From NCBI GenBank assembly GCA_964522665.1, contig CAZFVY010000026.1, forward strand, positions 1-64,000: 64,000 nt of DNA, read 5' to 3'. The DNA comes from CAZFVY01 sp964522665 (GTDB lineage: Bacteria; Verrucomicrobiota; Verrucomicrobiia; Limisphaerales; CAZFVY01). How positions within the stretch are numbered: the stretch's first letter is position 1; every line of letters begins with the position of its first letter. Both the position numbers and the translations under genes were made by a program. The notes beneath the pieces were generated by a model. That model was given only the letters and a program-made list of their open reading frames with translations. It searched no databases and was not told the DNA's origin. This document shows, in pieces, positions 52,292 through 62,196 of the stretch.

Positions 52292-53932
52292 ATGACCTCG
52301 ATTGAACTCCTTACCGACGCGGAGCTGGTGGCGGCCTGCCTGGGCGGCGATCGCGAGGCGTTCGGCTGGATCGTGGAGCGCTACCAGCGTTTGCTCTGCT
52401 CGTTGGCCTATTCGGCGACCGGAAGTTTGAGCGAGAGCGAAGACCTGGCGCAGGAGGCGTTCGTGGACGCGTGGCGGCAGCTCGGGACGCTGCGGGAACC
52501 GGAGAAGCTGCGTTCGTGGTTATGCGGGATTCTGCGCTACAAGGTCGGCCGGTTGCGCCGCTCGGATGGCCGCGAACCGGTGCGGCAGGCCGAGGCGCTG
52601 GAGGCGGCGGAGGAGCTGCCGTCGGCCGAGGAACCGGTCGCGGACCGCGCGATGGACCAGGAGGAGCAGACGATCCTGTGGCGGGCGCTGGAGCGCGTGC
52701 CGGAATTGTATCGTGAACCGCTGGTCCTCTACTATCGCGAACATCGTTCGGTGGAGCACGTGGCGGCCGCGCTCGAGCTTACCGAGGACGCCGTCAAACA
52801 GCGGCTCGCGCGGGGTCGCAAGATTTTGCAGGAGCGGGCGCTGGCGTTCGTCGAGGGCGCGCTCTCGCGGAGCACGCCCGGCCGCGTCTTCACGCTCGGC
52901 GTGCTGGCCGCGCTGCCGGCGATGACCACGCCGGCCAAGGCGGCGGGCTTCGGCGCGGCGGCAGCGAAGGGCGGTTTGCTGGCGAAATCGACGGGGCTTG
53001 CGGCGCTGCTGGCTTCCGTCTCGGGCGTGGTCTCCGCGGTCTTGACGCTGCGATCCAATCTCGATCAGGCGCGGACGCCGCGGGAACGCCGCGCGGTGGT
53101 AAAGATCACGCTGGGATTCTTCTTTGGGGCGCTTGGTTTACTGGGCGTCTTGTATCTGCTTCGGGCCGCGGCGTTTCATTGGTGGGAAAACCGCGCGGTT
53201 TTCGCGGGGATCGCCCAGGCGCTCGCGCTGGCGTTCATCGTCGGTTTTCCGGCCGCGCTGCTGCGCGTGATGCGCGGCATGCGCGCGTTGCGAACGGCGG
53301 AACGACGGCGGCGACCGGAGTTTTTCCGCGATCCCCGAGATCAAGTCGGGTCCGCGGCCGGTGAATACCGGAGCCGATTGAAGTTGCTTGGGGTTCCTTT
53401 GGCGCATATCCGATTTTCGACGGCCGACGAGGGTGAGCGTCCGGTGTTCGGCTGGTTCGCCGGCGGTGATCGCGCGTACGGGCTGCTGGTCGCGTGGGGC
53501 GGCTGCGCGGTCGCCCCATTTAGTCTCGGCGCCGTCTCGGTTGGGCTGCTGGCCATCGGCTCGGTCAGCGTGGGGGTGATCTCGCTCGGCACGGCGGCCG
53601 TCGGCGTGGTCGCGCTTGGCTGCCTGTCGGTGGGCGTAAAGGCTTACGCGTGGCTCTCCGCGCTGGGCTGGGCCTCGGCGCAGGGCGGCGGTTTCGCCAT
53701 CGCTCGAACCGCGGCGGAAGGACCGATAGCCTTGGCCCAACACGCGAATGACCCCATCGCCCGCCAACTTTTGACGGCGCCGCCCGCCGCACAAAACCAG
53801 ATGATCCTACTCGTGGTATTAGGCATTCTATCCGTGGTCCCCGTCGCCTACTACGCGCGGGCGGTACGACGACGCCTTGGTGGTCGCGCCCAGCCCACGC
53901 GGACGGCAGTCAATGCGGGTGGAGACAGGTAA
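52292..53932 (+). CDS. ECF-type sigma factor with C-terminal membrane domain
   Basis: Sigma-70 family factor of 546 residues, about three times the normal ECF length. Region 2 (about residues 15-80) has SEDLAQEAFVDAWRQL and region 4 (about 127-181) has LTEDAVKQRLARGRKIL. The tail is hydrophobic: membrane helices around 270-297 and 300-325, a Gly-rich segment at about 393-448 with the repeating V-G-L-L-A-I-G-S-V-S-V-G pattern, and a last helix near 507-525. This implies that the factor is tethered to the membrane, and possibly released or regulated there. No anti-sigma gene follows; the next is a broken esterase. Function of the tail is unknown. Confidence 0.85.
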   Translation: MTSIELLTDAELVAACLGGDREAFGWIVERYQRLLCSLAYSATGSLSESEDLAQEAFVDAWRQLGTLREPEKLRSWLCGILRYKVGRLRRSDGREPVRQAEALEAAEELPSAEEPVADRAMDQEEQTILWRALERVPELYREPLVLYYREHRSVEHVAAALELTEDAVKQRLARGRKILQERALAFVEGALSRSTPGRVFTLGVLAALPAMTTPAKAAGFGAAAAKGGLLAKSTGLAALLASVSGVVSAVLTLRSNLDQARTPRERRAVVKITLGFFFGALGLLGVLYLLRAAAFHWWENRAVFAGIAQALALAFIVGFPAALLRVMRGMRALRTAERRRRPEFFRDPRDQVGSAAGEYRSRLKLLGVPLAHIRFSTADEGERPVFGWFAGGDRAYGLLVAWGGCAVAPFSLGAVSVGLLAIGSVSVGVISLGTAAVGVVALGCLSVGVKAYAWLSALGWASAQGGGFAIARTAAEGPIALAQHANDPIARQLLTAPPAAQNQMILLVVLGILSVVPVAYYARAVRRRLGGRAQPTRTAVNAGGDR

Positions 53933-54086
53933 TCAGGCGCTCATCGCGTCGCGTTACGGCGCGGAGTACCCGGAACGACGCCTCGTCTTCCTGAATCGCG
54001 GCGTCAGCGGCTACCGGGTAACGGTTCCGGCCCGTCGCTGGCAGACCGACACGCTTGAGCTCAAGCCGGACCTCCTTGGCAGATAA
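53913..54086 (+). pseudogene. SGNH/GDSL esterase fragment
   Basis: A short frame reads NQALIASRYGAEYPERRLVF, then L-N-R-G-V-S-G-Y-R-V, then A-R-R-W-Q-T-D-T-L-E-L-K-P-D-L-L, then a stop. This is the segment between blocks I and III of SGNH hydrolases of the rhamnogalacturonan acetylesterase type. The catalytic Ser block before it and the Asn/His blocks after it are missing, so this is a remnant. It begins inside the sigma factor's last codons in another frame. Confidence 0.7.
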
Positions 54087-54324
54087 ATACCAAGCGCCGG
54101 TCGCGCGTTTCCAAAAGCGGTTCGAAGACGCGGAAAATCAGGGCGCGCGATAACCATCCTTTTCGGCCGCGAACTTCCGGTCACAGTGTTTCTTAACCGC
54201 GTGCTTTCCACCGCGGTGTGAGCCACCGCCGAAATTAATATGGATGGATATTCCGAACACTGAAAGTCCCACTTTTCGGTTGCGATTCAGTGACAGTACG
54301 GCACTGTTCTCTGGCCGGGATTTA
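54087..54324. other. Gap before the giant protein gene
   Basis: No gene seen. It is less GC-rich just upstream of the giant protein (54230-54320) and probably includes that gene's promoter. Confidence 0.35.
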
Positions 54325-57300
54325 ATGAATAGATTGAGAGTCGCACTCTTTATGAAGCCGCATCCATTTTTGTTGGCGCTGATCGCCGTGAGTCTGCTCA
54401 TCCGCGCTGCCTCCGGGCAAACCGTCAACACCTTGCCCGGCCGCACCATCGTCAAGCTGCTGCCGGATTATAACTCCCCTCGCGTCCTGGCGCTCAATCA
54501 GGCCGTCGGAGCCTTGCCGGGCACCGTGTTGGCGCTCAATCCCACAAACGGCGCCGTCCTCGCCGAAATCTCCGTGAACCGGTATCCGACCGACATGGCC
54601 ACCAGTCCCGCCGGTGACGCGCTGTACGTCATCAACGCCGGCAGTCGAACGATTTCCAAAGTGGATTTGACCTCGTTTACCGTCGTCGCGGAAAAGGCCA
54701 TCACGACTCCCGTTACTTACGACCCGTCAAATCCCTTGTACCTCATCGTGTCTCCCTCGGGCAAGATTTACTACACTGATGGCGCCTGGGGGCCTGAGAT
54801 CTATGCTTTCGATTACAACGCCGACTCGAGCACGCTGGTTCTCAACACAGGGGGCAACGGAAGCAGTGGCGCGGGTGGCATGGTCATGAACCGAGCGGGA
54901 GATACCATTTATATCTGGCAACAATATGGCTGGGGCGCGGGCCTCGCCGGCTCGGCCATTGCCAGCCTTGCCGTCGGAACCAACGCGTTGACCACGATCG
55001 CGACCGGCCCAGCGCAGAGCCGCGACCCGCTTAATACCCCAATCTTTATTGATGGAGGCCAAAAATGGATCTTCAACAAACTTCAAAAGGTTGCGGCGAC
55101 CAATGTCACCGTTCTGCTGACTCAGTTTACGGATAACATTTACGGTATTTCACTGGATGGCACGGTCGCCTTTGGACCCAGTGAGGTTTTCAACGCGCAG
55201 TCGGGAATGTTGATCTCCACCATGCCCTTCTCGACCTCCGTGCAAACCCTGTCTGGCGATCAAAAAAGGCTGCTTCGCTACAACCCCGCTAGCGCCAGCA
55301 TATTCGTTTACGACATGGCCAACGTCGCCGCGGTCAGCGGCCTGGCCATTGAGCCGACCCCGGCCGACGGCGTCGTCGTGGCCTTGCCGCCCACTAATCT
55401 GGTGTGGAACGCCTTGCCCACCGCGTTGGCCTATGACGTTTATTTGGGGAGCGATCAATCGGCGGTCGGAGCGGCAACGACGTCATCTTCCGCTTATCTA
55501 GGGCGGGTTTCCACGCCCGGGATCGCGCCCGGCCAACCCCTGGCGCCCGGTTCGACCTACTACTGGCGGGTGGACCCGATTGGCTTCAGTTCGACGAACG
55601 CCGGCCCGACTTGGTCGTTCACCGTGTCGAGAATCGCGATCACTCCCGCGCAAGTCGGCCAAAACGGCATCGCCGGATATAATCCGCTCAACACGAGCCT
55701 ATCCCTGACCAGCGCCGCGCCAACCACCTGGACCGCCGCGGTGACCGGCGCCTCATGGCTCACGATCAATGCAGGCAACGGAACGACGCCGGCCACGGTC
55801 ACTTTGGCTTTCAACGCGGCGGGGTTCGCGGCGGGGTCTTACACGAACAACGTTGAATTCACCGTTGGCGGCCTAAAAGTCGAAGTTCCGGTCGTCCTGA
55901 GCCTCGCCCCACTGAGCATTACCAAAATGGCCGCCGACCTCGCGCGCCCGTACATTTACGCGCTGCAAGCGCCGGCGCACTCTGGGCAAAACGGGCAATT
56001 GCTTGTCATCAACACGACGACGGGAAACCTCGACAAGACGTTGCTCATCGGGATCAACCCCGTGGACCTGACCATTCATTACGGTGAAAACCGGCTCTAT
56101 GTCGCGAGTTGGACGGAGAACGCCACCTACGTCGTGGATTTGGCCAGCCAGACGCTGCTGCCGCCGTTGCAATTGGGGGCGGATGTTTACAAGATCAACG
56201 CTGGCAAGCCCGGTCGAATTGTCACCGAAGGGGAAGACCAATGGATCGCGGTGAACCTCGTCGATACGGCAAGCGGTACCGTCGTCAGCTCCCTGCCTTA
56301 TCCCGAGCGGGAAGGCGATGGGGAAATGGATCCGACCGGAACGGTCTATTATCACTGCGACAACAATATTTCGAACGCCCACATCCACAAAGAACAAATC
56401 ATTAACGACGTGGCCACGGAGGTGGCCGCCAGCAACGAACATCCCTACGGCTCACGTAATCTGGTTTTATCACCCGACGGCACGCGGCTGTTCTGGCAGA
56501 GCTATGTTTATGACGCCAACCTGAATGAACTCGGCTCCCTCGGTGAGGAAGTCTATGCTACCACGCTTCACGGCGATCTGGCCTTGGGCGGGCAACATGT
56601 CTTCAACACTCACAACGGTCAGACGGTTTACACCTGGCCATTTTCCGCCACGGTCATGGCGGTCACGGGCGACCAGCAAAGCGTCTTCGTCTATAACGGA
56701 ACTTCGAACCAGTTGGTGAGAATCCCGATGAATGCGATCGCTTCTGTCCCGGGTCCCGGACTCAATCCAACTCCTCCCGACGGAACCGTGGTCAGTTTGC
56801 CTCTCGCCCGCGTCTCGTGGTCGGCCAGCCCATTTGCCTTGAGTTATCGGGTGTATCTGGGCACGGACGCCGCCGCCGTTGCCGCCGCCAACACCAATTC
56901 CGTGATCTACCTCGGCTCGACCTCCAGTAATTTATTCGCCCTGCCCGGTTCCCTCACTCCCGGCACGACCTATTTTTGGCGGGTCGACGCGGTGGGTTTC
57001 AACGCGACGAACGTCGGGCCGACCTGGTCGTTCACGGTCTCGAAACTGACCGTTACTCCAGCGCAAGTCAGCCTGGGCGGCATCGCCGGTTACAATCCGG
57101 CGGGCACGAGCTTGTCACTGACCGGCGCCGTGGCCACCGCTTGGACCGCCACGGTGACGGGCGGATCATGGCTGACGGTTAGTCCCAACAGCGGAACGAC
57201 GCCGGCCACGATTACCCTTGCTCTCAGCACGGCGGCGCTCCCCGCCGGAACCTACACGAACAATATCGAATTCACCGTGGACGGCGTAAGGCTCGAGGTT

Positions 57301-60300
57301 CCGGTGACGGCGAACATCGACCCCTTGAACATCACAAAAATGGCCGCCGACCTCGTGCGCCCGTACATTTACGCCCTGCAACCGCCGGCCCGCTCCCTCG
57401 CCGGAGGGCAACTGCTCTTCATCAACACGACGACGGGTAACATTGACAAAACGCTGCCCGTTGGCGTCAACCCCGTGGACCTGACCATTCATTACGGTGA
57501 AAACCGGCTCTATGTCGCGAGTTGGACGGAGAACGCCACCTACGTCGTGGATTTGGCCAGCCAGACGCTGCTGCCGCCGTTGCAATTGGGGGCGGATGTT
57601 TACAAGATCAACGCTGGCAAGCCCGGTCGAATTGTCACCGAAGGGGAAGACCAATGGATCGCGGTGAACCTCGTCGATACGGCAAGCGGTACCGTCGTCA
57701 GCTCCCTGCCTTATCCCGAGCGGGAAGGCGATGGGGAAATGGATCCGACCGGAACGGTCTATTATCACTGCGACAACAATATTTCGAACGCCCACATCCA
57801 CAAAGAACAAATCATTAACGACGTGGCCACGGAGGTGGCCGCCAGCAACGAACATCCCTACGGCTCACGCAATCTGGTTTTATCACCGGACGGTTTGACG
57901 TTGTTCTGGCAGGGCTACATTTATGACGCGAATCTGAATGAACTCGCTTCCCTGGGCGAGGAAATCTATGCCTCGACGGTTCACGGCGATCTGGCCTTGG
58001 GCGGACAACATGTCTTCAACACTCACAACGGTCAGACGGTTTACACCTGGCCTTTCTCCTCGACGGCGATGGCCGTGTCGGGAGACCAACAAAATGTGTT
58101 TTTATACAATGGCGCGTCGCACCAGCTAGTGATGATTCCGATGAGTTCGATTGCTTCGATTCCCGGCCCCGGCCTCAATCCGACTCCCGCCAATGGAGCC
58201 GTGGTTAATCCACCTCTGCCCAGTGTCTCTTGGTCGTCCAGTCCCTTTGCGTTGAGTTATCGAGTATTTCTGGGCACGGATGCCGCCGCGGTGGCCGCCG
58301 CGGGCACGAATTCGGCGCTCTATCTCGGCGCGACGACCGGCGGCTCGTTCTCCCTTTCCGCGTCGATTAATTCCGGCGCCACCTATTTCTGGCGAGTGGA
58401 TTCGGTCGGTTTTTCGGGAGTCACCACGGGGGCCGTCTGGTCCTTCACCGTTTCGGCTCTGACGGTAACGCCGCAAACGCTTTCGTTGAGCGGAGTCACT
58501 GGGTTGCCGCTCCTGCCGCAACCCATCTCCCTAAGTGCGCCCGTGTCAACGCCGTGGACTGCGACCGTCGCCCAGCCTTGGCTGACCGTGTCGGCTACCA
58601 ATGGCGCCGCGCCTGCCTCGTTAGCCTTAAGCTTAAACACGACGAACTTGACCGCCGGCCTTTACACCAACCAGATCACGTTCTCGGCCAACGGCATCAC
58701 GCTGGTGTTTCCCGTCACCCTGCGACTCTTCGATCTCAATGCGTCAAAAATGGTGGCCGATCCCAATCGTAACTACCTCTATGTGCTGCATCCCGGCAGC
58801 GGCAATTTCGCCGACGCGTTCCTGCTTTTCCTGAACACGGATACCGGCGTCGTGGAGAAGGTCATTCCCATCGGCGTCAATCCCACGGACATGGCGGTGA
58901 ACCGATTCGAGGACCGGCTATATGTTTCCAACTGGCAACATAATCAGACCCACGTCGTGGACTTGAAGACCGGAACAGAACTGGCCCCGCTGGCGTTGGG
59001 GACGGATGTTTACAAGCTTAACGCGGGTCTGGCGGGAAGAATCTTCACCGAAGGCGAGGATCAGTGGATTACGATTAACATCATTAGCACGACGACGGGA
59101 GCGGTCGTCGGGTCTTTTGGGGAAAGAGAAGGCGACGGCGAAACCGACCCGAGTGGAACGTTCTACTACCACTGTGACAACAATATTTCCGACGCCCATG
59201 TCCACAAGCTGCAAATCGTCAACGACTCGGCGACGGAGGTGGCCGCCAGCAACGTTCATGCCTTTGGCACGCGGAATCTTGTCTTGTCCGCCGACGGCGG
59301 CCGGCTGTTTTGGAACGGCTACGTTTACGATTCGAACCTCACCGAATTAGGTCCACTCGGAGCGGAGATATACGCCTGCTCCACCAACGGCGCCATCGCG
59401 TTTGGCGATCAACAAGCTTTTGACGCCGCCGCGAGATCGCTTCTTTACAACCTCCCCGTCACCTCCTCGGTCAAAGCGGTGGATCGCTTGGATCAACGCC
59501 TTTGGTATTTTAACTCTACCACGCATCGGATCGACAATCTTCCCTTGTTGGTGATTCGCCAGCCGGCCATCTCCCAACAGCCCGCTACCAACACGGCCGT
59601 CGCGACGGGGGGCAACGTCTATTTGACCGTCGCCTCCCTGGGTCTGAGTCCCTTTTCTTATCAATGGACACGATTCGGAACCAATCTCCTGGGACAGACC
59701 AACTATTTTCTTTCCTTGAACAACCTACAAAGTTCGCAACAGGGCAACTATCAAGTTATCGTGCGCAACCCTTACGGCGCGGTGACCAGCGCGGTCGCCC
59801 AGGTCACGGCTCTGGCGCCGCCGGCCGTGACCCAGCAACCCGCCGGAACCAATGTATCCGCCGGCCAGCCATTCTCGCTCTCGGTGGCGGCAACCGGCGC
59901 CGCGCCGCTGGCCTATCGCTGGACTTTTGATGACGTCAACCTCGACGGCGCCACCAATTCGACACTCGTCATCTCAAACGCCCAGGCGGCCAACGGCGGA
60001 AACTATCTTGCCATCATTCGGAATGTGGCTGGCTCAGCCACCAGTATCGTGGCCGCGGTGCAGGTTGTTCCGGCGGCTCCGACGATCGTCTCCAGTCCGA
60101 TTTCAATCGTCGCGCCCGTCGCGGCCAATGTGGTCTTTAGCGTCGCCGCGGTGGGCAGCCAGCCAATCGCGTACCAATGGCTTTTCAATGGAAAATCCGT
60201 CGCCGGCGGAACGAACTTCCTTTTGGCGCTGAACAACGCCCAGACGACCAACGCGGGAGATTACGTGGTGGTGGTATCTAACGCGGTCGGGACGGTCACG

Positions 60301-61974
60301 GTCACCAACACCTTGGCGGTTGATCCGAGCGCTCAGCCGGGCCTGACCTTCACGACCGGTTCCGCTACTGGAGCGGTGGGTGAACGGATCGCCGTGCCGA
60401 TAGCCATTAGTCACGTGGCCTCACTTAAGGCCTTCCAGTTTTCCCTGCACTGGGACCCCGCCGTAGCCGCCTTCGCCGGACTAACTCAATTTGGTCTGCC
60501 GGGGCTGGGGAGCGACACCTTTGGCACGAACAACGCCGGCGCCGGAGTTCTGACTGTGTCCTGGGATGACCCCAGCGCGGTAGGCCAGTCCCCGACCAAC
60601 GGTACGGTCGTGTTCGCGCTCCAGTTCGATTTGATCGGCGGGATCGGCGCCACGACTCCTCTGAGCATCAACGGAACCCCGACCGCCATCCAGGCGGCCG
60701 ACGCGAATCTGGCGCCGCTGCCAGTCTCAATCACCACGGGGACGTTGCAAATTTCGCGCGCGGTGCGCATCTCTGGCACGGTGCGTTACTACGATCAGAC
60801 TCAGCCCGTGGCGGGGGTCACTTTGACGCTTGACGGAGACGCGCGACAAACCACTCAATCGGCCGCCAACGGAACGTACAGCTTTACGGTCGCGCCGGGC
60901 GGCTACACGGTGACGCCGGGCATAGGCGTCGATAGCGCGCCCAGCCAGGGTGTCACCACTCTCGATATCGCGCTGATCCGCCGCCAAGTCCTTTCGATCA
61001 CCACCAATCTGGTCACGCCGTTTGAACTGCTGGCCGCCGACGTGCGCCTCGGAGGAGACGTCTCGACGATCGATATCGCGCTCATCAGGCGGCTCATTTT
61101 GGGTCTTGCCAACAGTTTTCCGTCGGGACTGTGGCGGTTTGTTCCCGCGGACTATCAATTCGCCGATCCACTGAATCCGTGGGCCGCGCCGGGAGCGCGG
61201 GGCTACACGAACGTCACGGCGGACAGTACGGCGCAAGACTTCATCGCCATCAAGCTGGGTGACGTGCGTGCCGCTTGGAGCCTGCCCGCGGCGTCTGGCG
61301 CCGCGGGTACCTCGAGTTCGGAGCGGCTGCTCAGTCCGCCGACGGTTAAATTCAGCCTGGGCAGCCCGACCGTCGCGCCGGGCGGCGACGTCAAGGTGGC
61401 GGTCTCGGTCTCTGGCTTCACCGAGATAAGCACGCTCCAATTCACGCTCGCGTGGGATCCCACGGTTTTGGAATACGTCCGCGCCGACGACTTTGCGTTG
61501 AACGGTCTGGCCGCCGGCAATTTCGGCGACGCACGCGTTAGTCAAGGCAGGCTGGCCTGCTCTTGGGACGAGCCTAACGGGGCGGTCGCCACGTTACCCG
61601 AAGGAAGCGTGCTTTTTACGCTAACGCTTAAGGCGATCGGCGCCGACGGCGCTAATTCAGCGGTCTCATTCACCGACGATCCGACGGTGCGCGAAGTCAC
61701 GGCGAATCTGAACGTCGCGACCTTCGCGACTCAGAACGGGACGGTCCGAATAAGCTCGGCGCCCGAGGTGACGAACGTCCGTCTGATTCGCGCCAACGGC
61801 CAATTCCAGTGGAGCGTTTCCGGCAACGTCGGGGACACCTATCAAGTCCAAACCTCGACTGATCTGCGGCATTGGACGAATCTTGACGCTGTCATCAACA
61901 CAATCGGATCGGTGACGTTAACGGAGCCGGCCGTTGGAGACCAGACGCGCTTTTATCGGCTTCTGATCCGATGA
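54325..61974 (+). CDS. Giant secreted protein: four propellers, Ig, cohesin, dockerin-like
   Basis: Exported protein of about 2549 residues (a second ATG at 54352 gives the best signal peptide, PFLLALIAVSLLIRAASG). Order by nucleotide: YncE-like propellers at about 54420-55330, 55905-56750, 57330-58165 and 58730-59545. FN3-like modules (e.g. STYYWRVDPIGFSSTNAGP) with following BACON-like modules (S-W-L-T) separate them. Three Ig-like domains follow at about 59555-60330, a cohesin-like domain at 60335-60760, a carboxypeptidase-regulatory-like segment, a dockerin-like pair (T-L-D-I-A-L-I-R-R and T-I-D-I-A-L-I-R-R, 60940-61275), a second cohesin-like domain at 61340-61760 and the C-terminal QVQTSTDLRHWTNL/RFYR domain frequent in Verrucomicrobia. 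Propellers 2 and 3 share identical DNA (separate entry). It is probably a cell-surface or secreted adhesion or scaffold protein. Confidence 0.88.
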   Translation: MNRLRVALFMKPHPFLLALIAVSLLIRAASGQTVNTLPGRTIVKLLPDYNSPRVLALNQAVGALPGTVLALNPTNGAVLAEISVNRYPTDMATSPAGDALYVINAGSRTISKVDLTSFTVVAEKAITTPVTYDPSNPLYLIVSPSGKIYYTDGAWGPEIYAFDYNADSSTLVLNTGGNGSSGAGGMVMNRAGDTIYIWQQYGWGAGLAGSAIASLAVGTNALTTIATGPAQSRDPLNTPIFIDGGQKWIFNKLQKVAATNVTVLLTQFTDNIYGISLDGTVAFGPSEVFNAQSGMLISTMPFSTSVQTLSGDQKRLLRYNPASASIFVYDMANVAAVSGLAIEPTPADGVVVALPPTNLVWNALPTALAYDVYLGSDQSAVGAATTSSSAYLGRVSTPGIAPGQPLAPGSTYYWRVDPIGFSSTNAGPTWSFTVSRIAITPAQVGQNGIAGYNPLNTSLSLTSAAPTTWTAAVTGASWLTINAGNGTTPATVTLAFNAAGFAAGSYTNNVEFTVGGLKVEVPVVLSLAPLSITKMAADLARPYIYALQAPAHSGQNGQLLVINTTTGNLDKTLLIGINPVDLTIHYGENRLYVASWTENATYVVDLASQTLLPPLQLGADVYKINAGKPGRIVTEGEDQWIAVNLVDTASGTVVSSLPYPEREGDGEMDPTGTVYYHCDNNISNAHIHKEQIINDVATEVAASNEHPYGSRNLVLSPDGTRLFWQSYVYDANLNELGSLGEEVYATTLHGDLALGGQHVFNTHNGQTVYTWPFSATVMAVTGDQQSVFVYNGTSNQLVRIPMNAIASVPGPGLNPTPPDGTVVSLPLARVSWSASPFALSYRVYLGTDAAAVAAANTNSVIYLGSTSSNLFALPGSLTPGTTYFWRVDAVGFNATNVGPTWSFTVSKLTVTPAQVSLGGIAGYNPAGTSLSLTGAVATAWTATVTGGSWLTVSPNSGTTPATITLALSTAALPAGTYTNNIEFTVDGVRLEVPVTANIDPLNITKMAADLVRPYIYALQPPARSLAGGQLLFINTTTGNIDKTLPVGVNPVDLTIHYGENRLYVASWTENATYVVDLASQTLLPPLQLGADVYKINAGKPGRIVTEGEDQWIAVNLVDTASGTVVSSLPYPEREGDGEMDPTGTVYYHCDNNISNAHIHKEQIINDVATEVAASNEHPYGSRNLVLSPDGLTLFWQGYIYDANLNELASLGEEIYASTVHGDLALGGQHVFNTHNGQTVYTWPFSSTAMAVSGDQQNVFLYNGASHQLVMIPMSSIASIPGPGLNPTPANGAVVNPPLPSVSWSSSPFALSYRVFLGTDAAAVAAAGTNSALYLGATTGGSFSLSASINSGATYFWRVDSVGFSGVTTGAVWSFTVSALTVTPQTLSLSGVTGLPLLPQPISLSAPVSTPWTATVAQPWLTVSATNGAAPASLALSLNTTNLTAGLYTNQITFSANGITLVFPVTLRLFDLNASKMVADPNRNYLYVLHPGSGNFADAFLLFLNTDTGVVEKVIPIGVNPTDMAVNRFEDRLYVSNWQHNQTHVVDLKTGTELAPLALGTDVYKLNAGLAGRIFTEGEDQWITINIISTTTGAVVGSFGEREGDGETDPSGTFYYHCDNNISDAHVHKLQIVNDSATEVAASNVHAFGTRNLVLSADGGRLFWNGYVYDSNLTELGPLGAEIYACSTNGAIAFGDQQAFDAAARSLLYNLPVTSSVKAVDRLDQRLWYFNSTTHRIDNLPLLVIRQPAISQQPATNTAVATGGNVYLTVASLGLSPFSYQWTRFGTNLLGQTNYFLSLNNLQSSQQGNYQVIVRNPYGAVTSAVAQVTALAPPAVTQQPAGTNVSAGQPFSLSVAATGAAPLAYRWTFDDVNLDGATNSTLVISNAQAANGGNYLAIIRNVAGSATSIVAAVQVVPAAPTIVSSPISIVAPVAANVVFSVAAVGSQPIAYQWLFNGKSVAGGTNFLLALNNAQTTNAGDYVVVVSNAVGTVTVTNTLAVDPSAQPGLTFTTGSATGAVGERIAVPIAISHVASLKAFQFSLHWDPAVAAFAGLTQFGLPGLGSDTFGTNNAGAGVLTVSWDDPSAVGQSPTNGTVVFALQFDLIGGIGATTPLSINGTPTAIQAADANLAPLPVSITTGTLQISRAVRISGTVRYYDQTQPVAGVTLTLDGDARQTTQSAANGTYSFTVAPGGYTVTPGIGVDSAPSQGVTTLDIALIRRQVLSITTNLVTPFELLAADVRLGGDVSTIDIALIRRLILGLANSFPSGLWRFVPADYQFADPLNPWAAPGARGYTNVTADSTAQDFIAIKLGDVRAAWSLPAASGAAGTSSSERLLSPPTVKFSLGSPTVAPGGDVKVAVSVSGFTEISTLQFTLAWDPTVLEYVRADDFALNGLAAGNFGDARVSQGRLACSWDEPNGAVATLPEGSVLFTLTLKAIGADGANSAVSFTDDPTVREVTANLNVATFATQNGTVRISSAPEVTNVRLIRANGQFQWSVSGNVGDTYQVQTSTDLRHWTNLDAVINTIGSVTLTEPAVGDQTRFYRLLIR
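56054..56456 (+). repeat. Intragenic exact duplication, copy 1
   Basis: About 403 bp in propeller 2 that is identical by eye to 57467-57869 in propeller 3, offset 1413 bp (471 codons). The first mismatch on the right is at 56457 (cgt versus cgc). The flanking domains are clearly diverged, so the identity reflects recent gene conversion or duplication rather than slow divergence. Confidence 0.85.
57467..57869 (+). repeat. Intragenic exact duplication, copy 2
   Basis: Partner of 56054-56456. Propeller 4 (about 58730-59545) holds a related but clearly diverged version, which shows the ancestral level of divergence. Confidence 0.85.
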
Positions 61975-62154
61975 TGGTTTTTCAGTTGAACACGCCGGAG
62001 ACAATTTCCAACTGGGACCGGTCAAGACCGCGACAAATGGGCTTGCCCTTTGCGTTGCCACGGGCATATTAACCGCCCGTGTTGACACAGGGCGGCCGAT
62101 TCGGCGCCGATGGGCGTTTGGCGCCCGCAGATCGTCAACGCGCTCGGTCCGGTT

Positions 62155-62196
62155 GGTAGAATACCCAAGTGGCCAACGGGGGCAGACTGTAAATCT
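62155..62196 (+). pseudogene. Truncated tRNA-Tyr (GTA), 5' half only
   Basis: The stretch atacccaagtggccaacg then ggggcagactgtaaatct is the D-arm and anticodon arm of bacterial tRNA-Tyr with anticodon GTA. The expected variable arm, T-arm and CCA end are absent; after tct the sequence becomes unrelated. Acceptor-stem bases at the 5' side have no partner. It is a remnant, possibly left by integration or recombination. Confidence 0.75.

Noticed and set aside
53877..53912. Earlier start for the SGNH fragment
   Set aside because: The upstream codons overlap the sigma factor tail in another frame and do not resemble an esterase.
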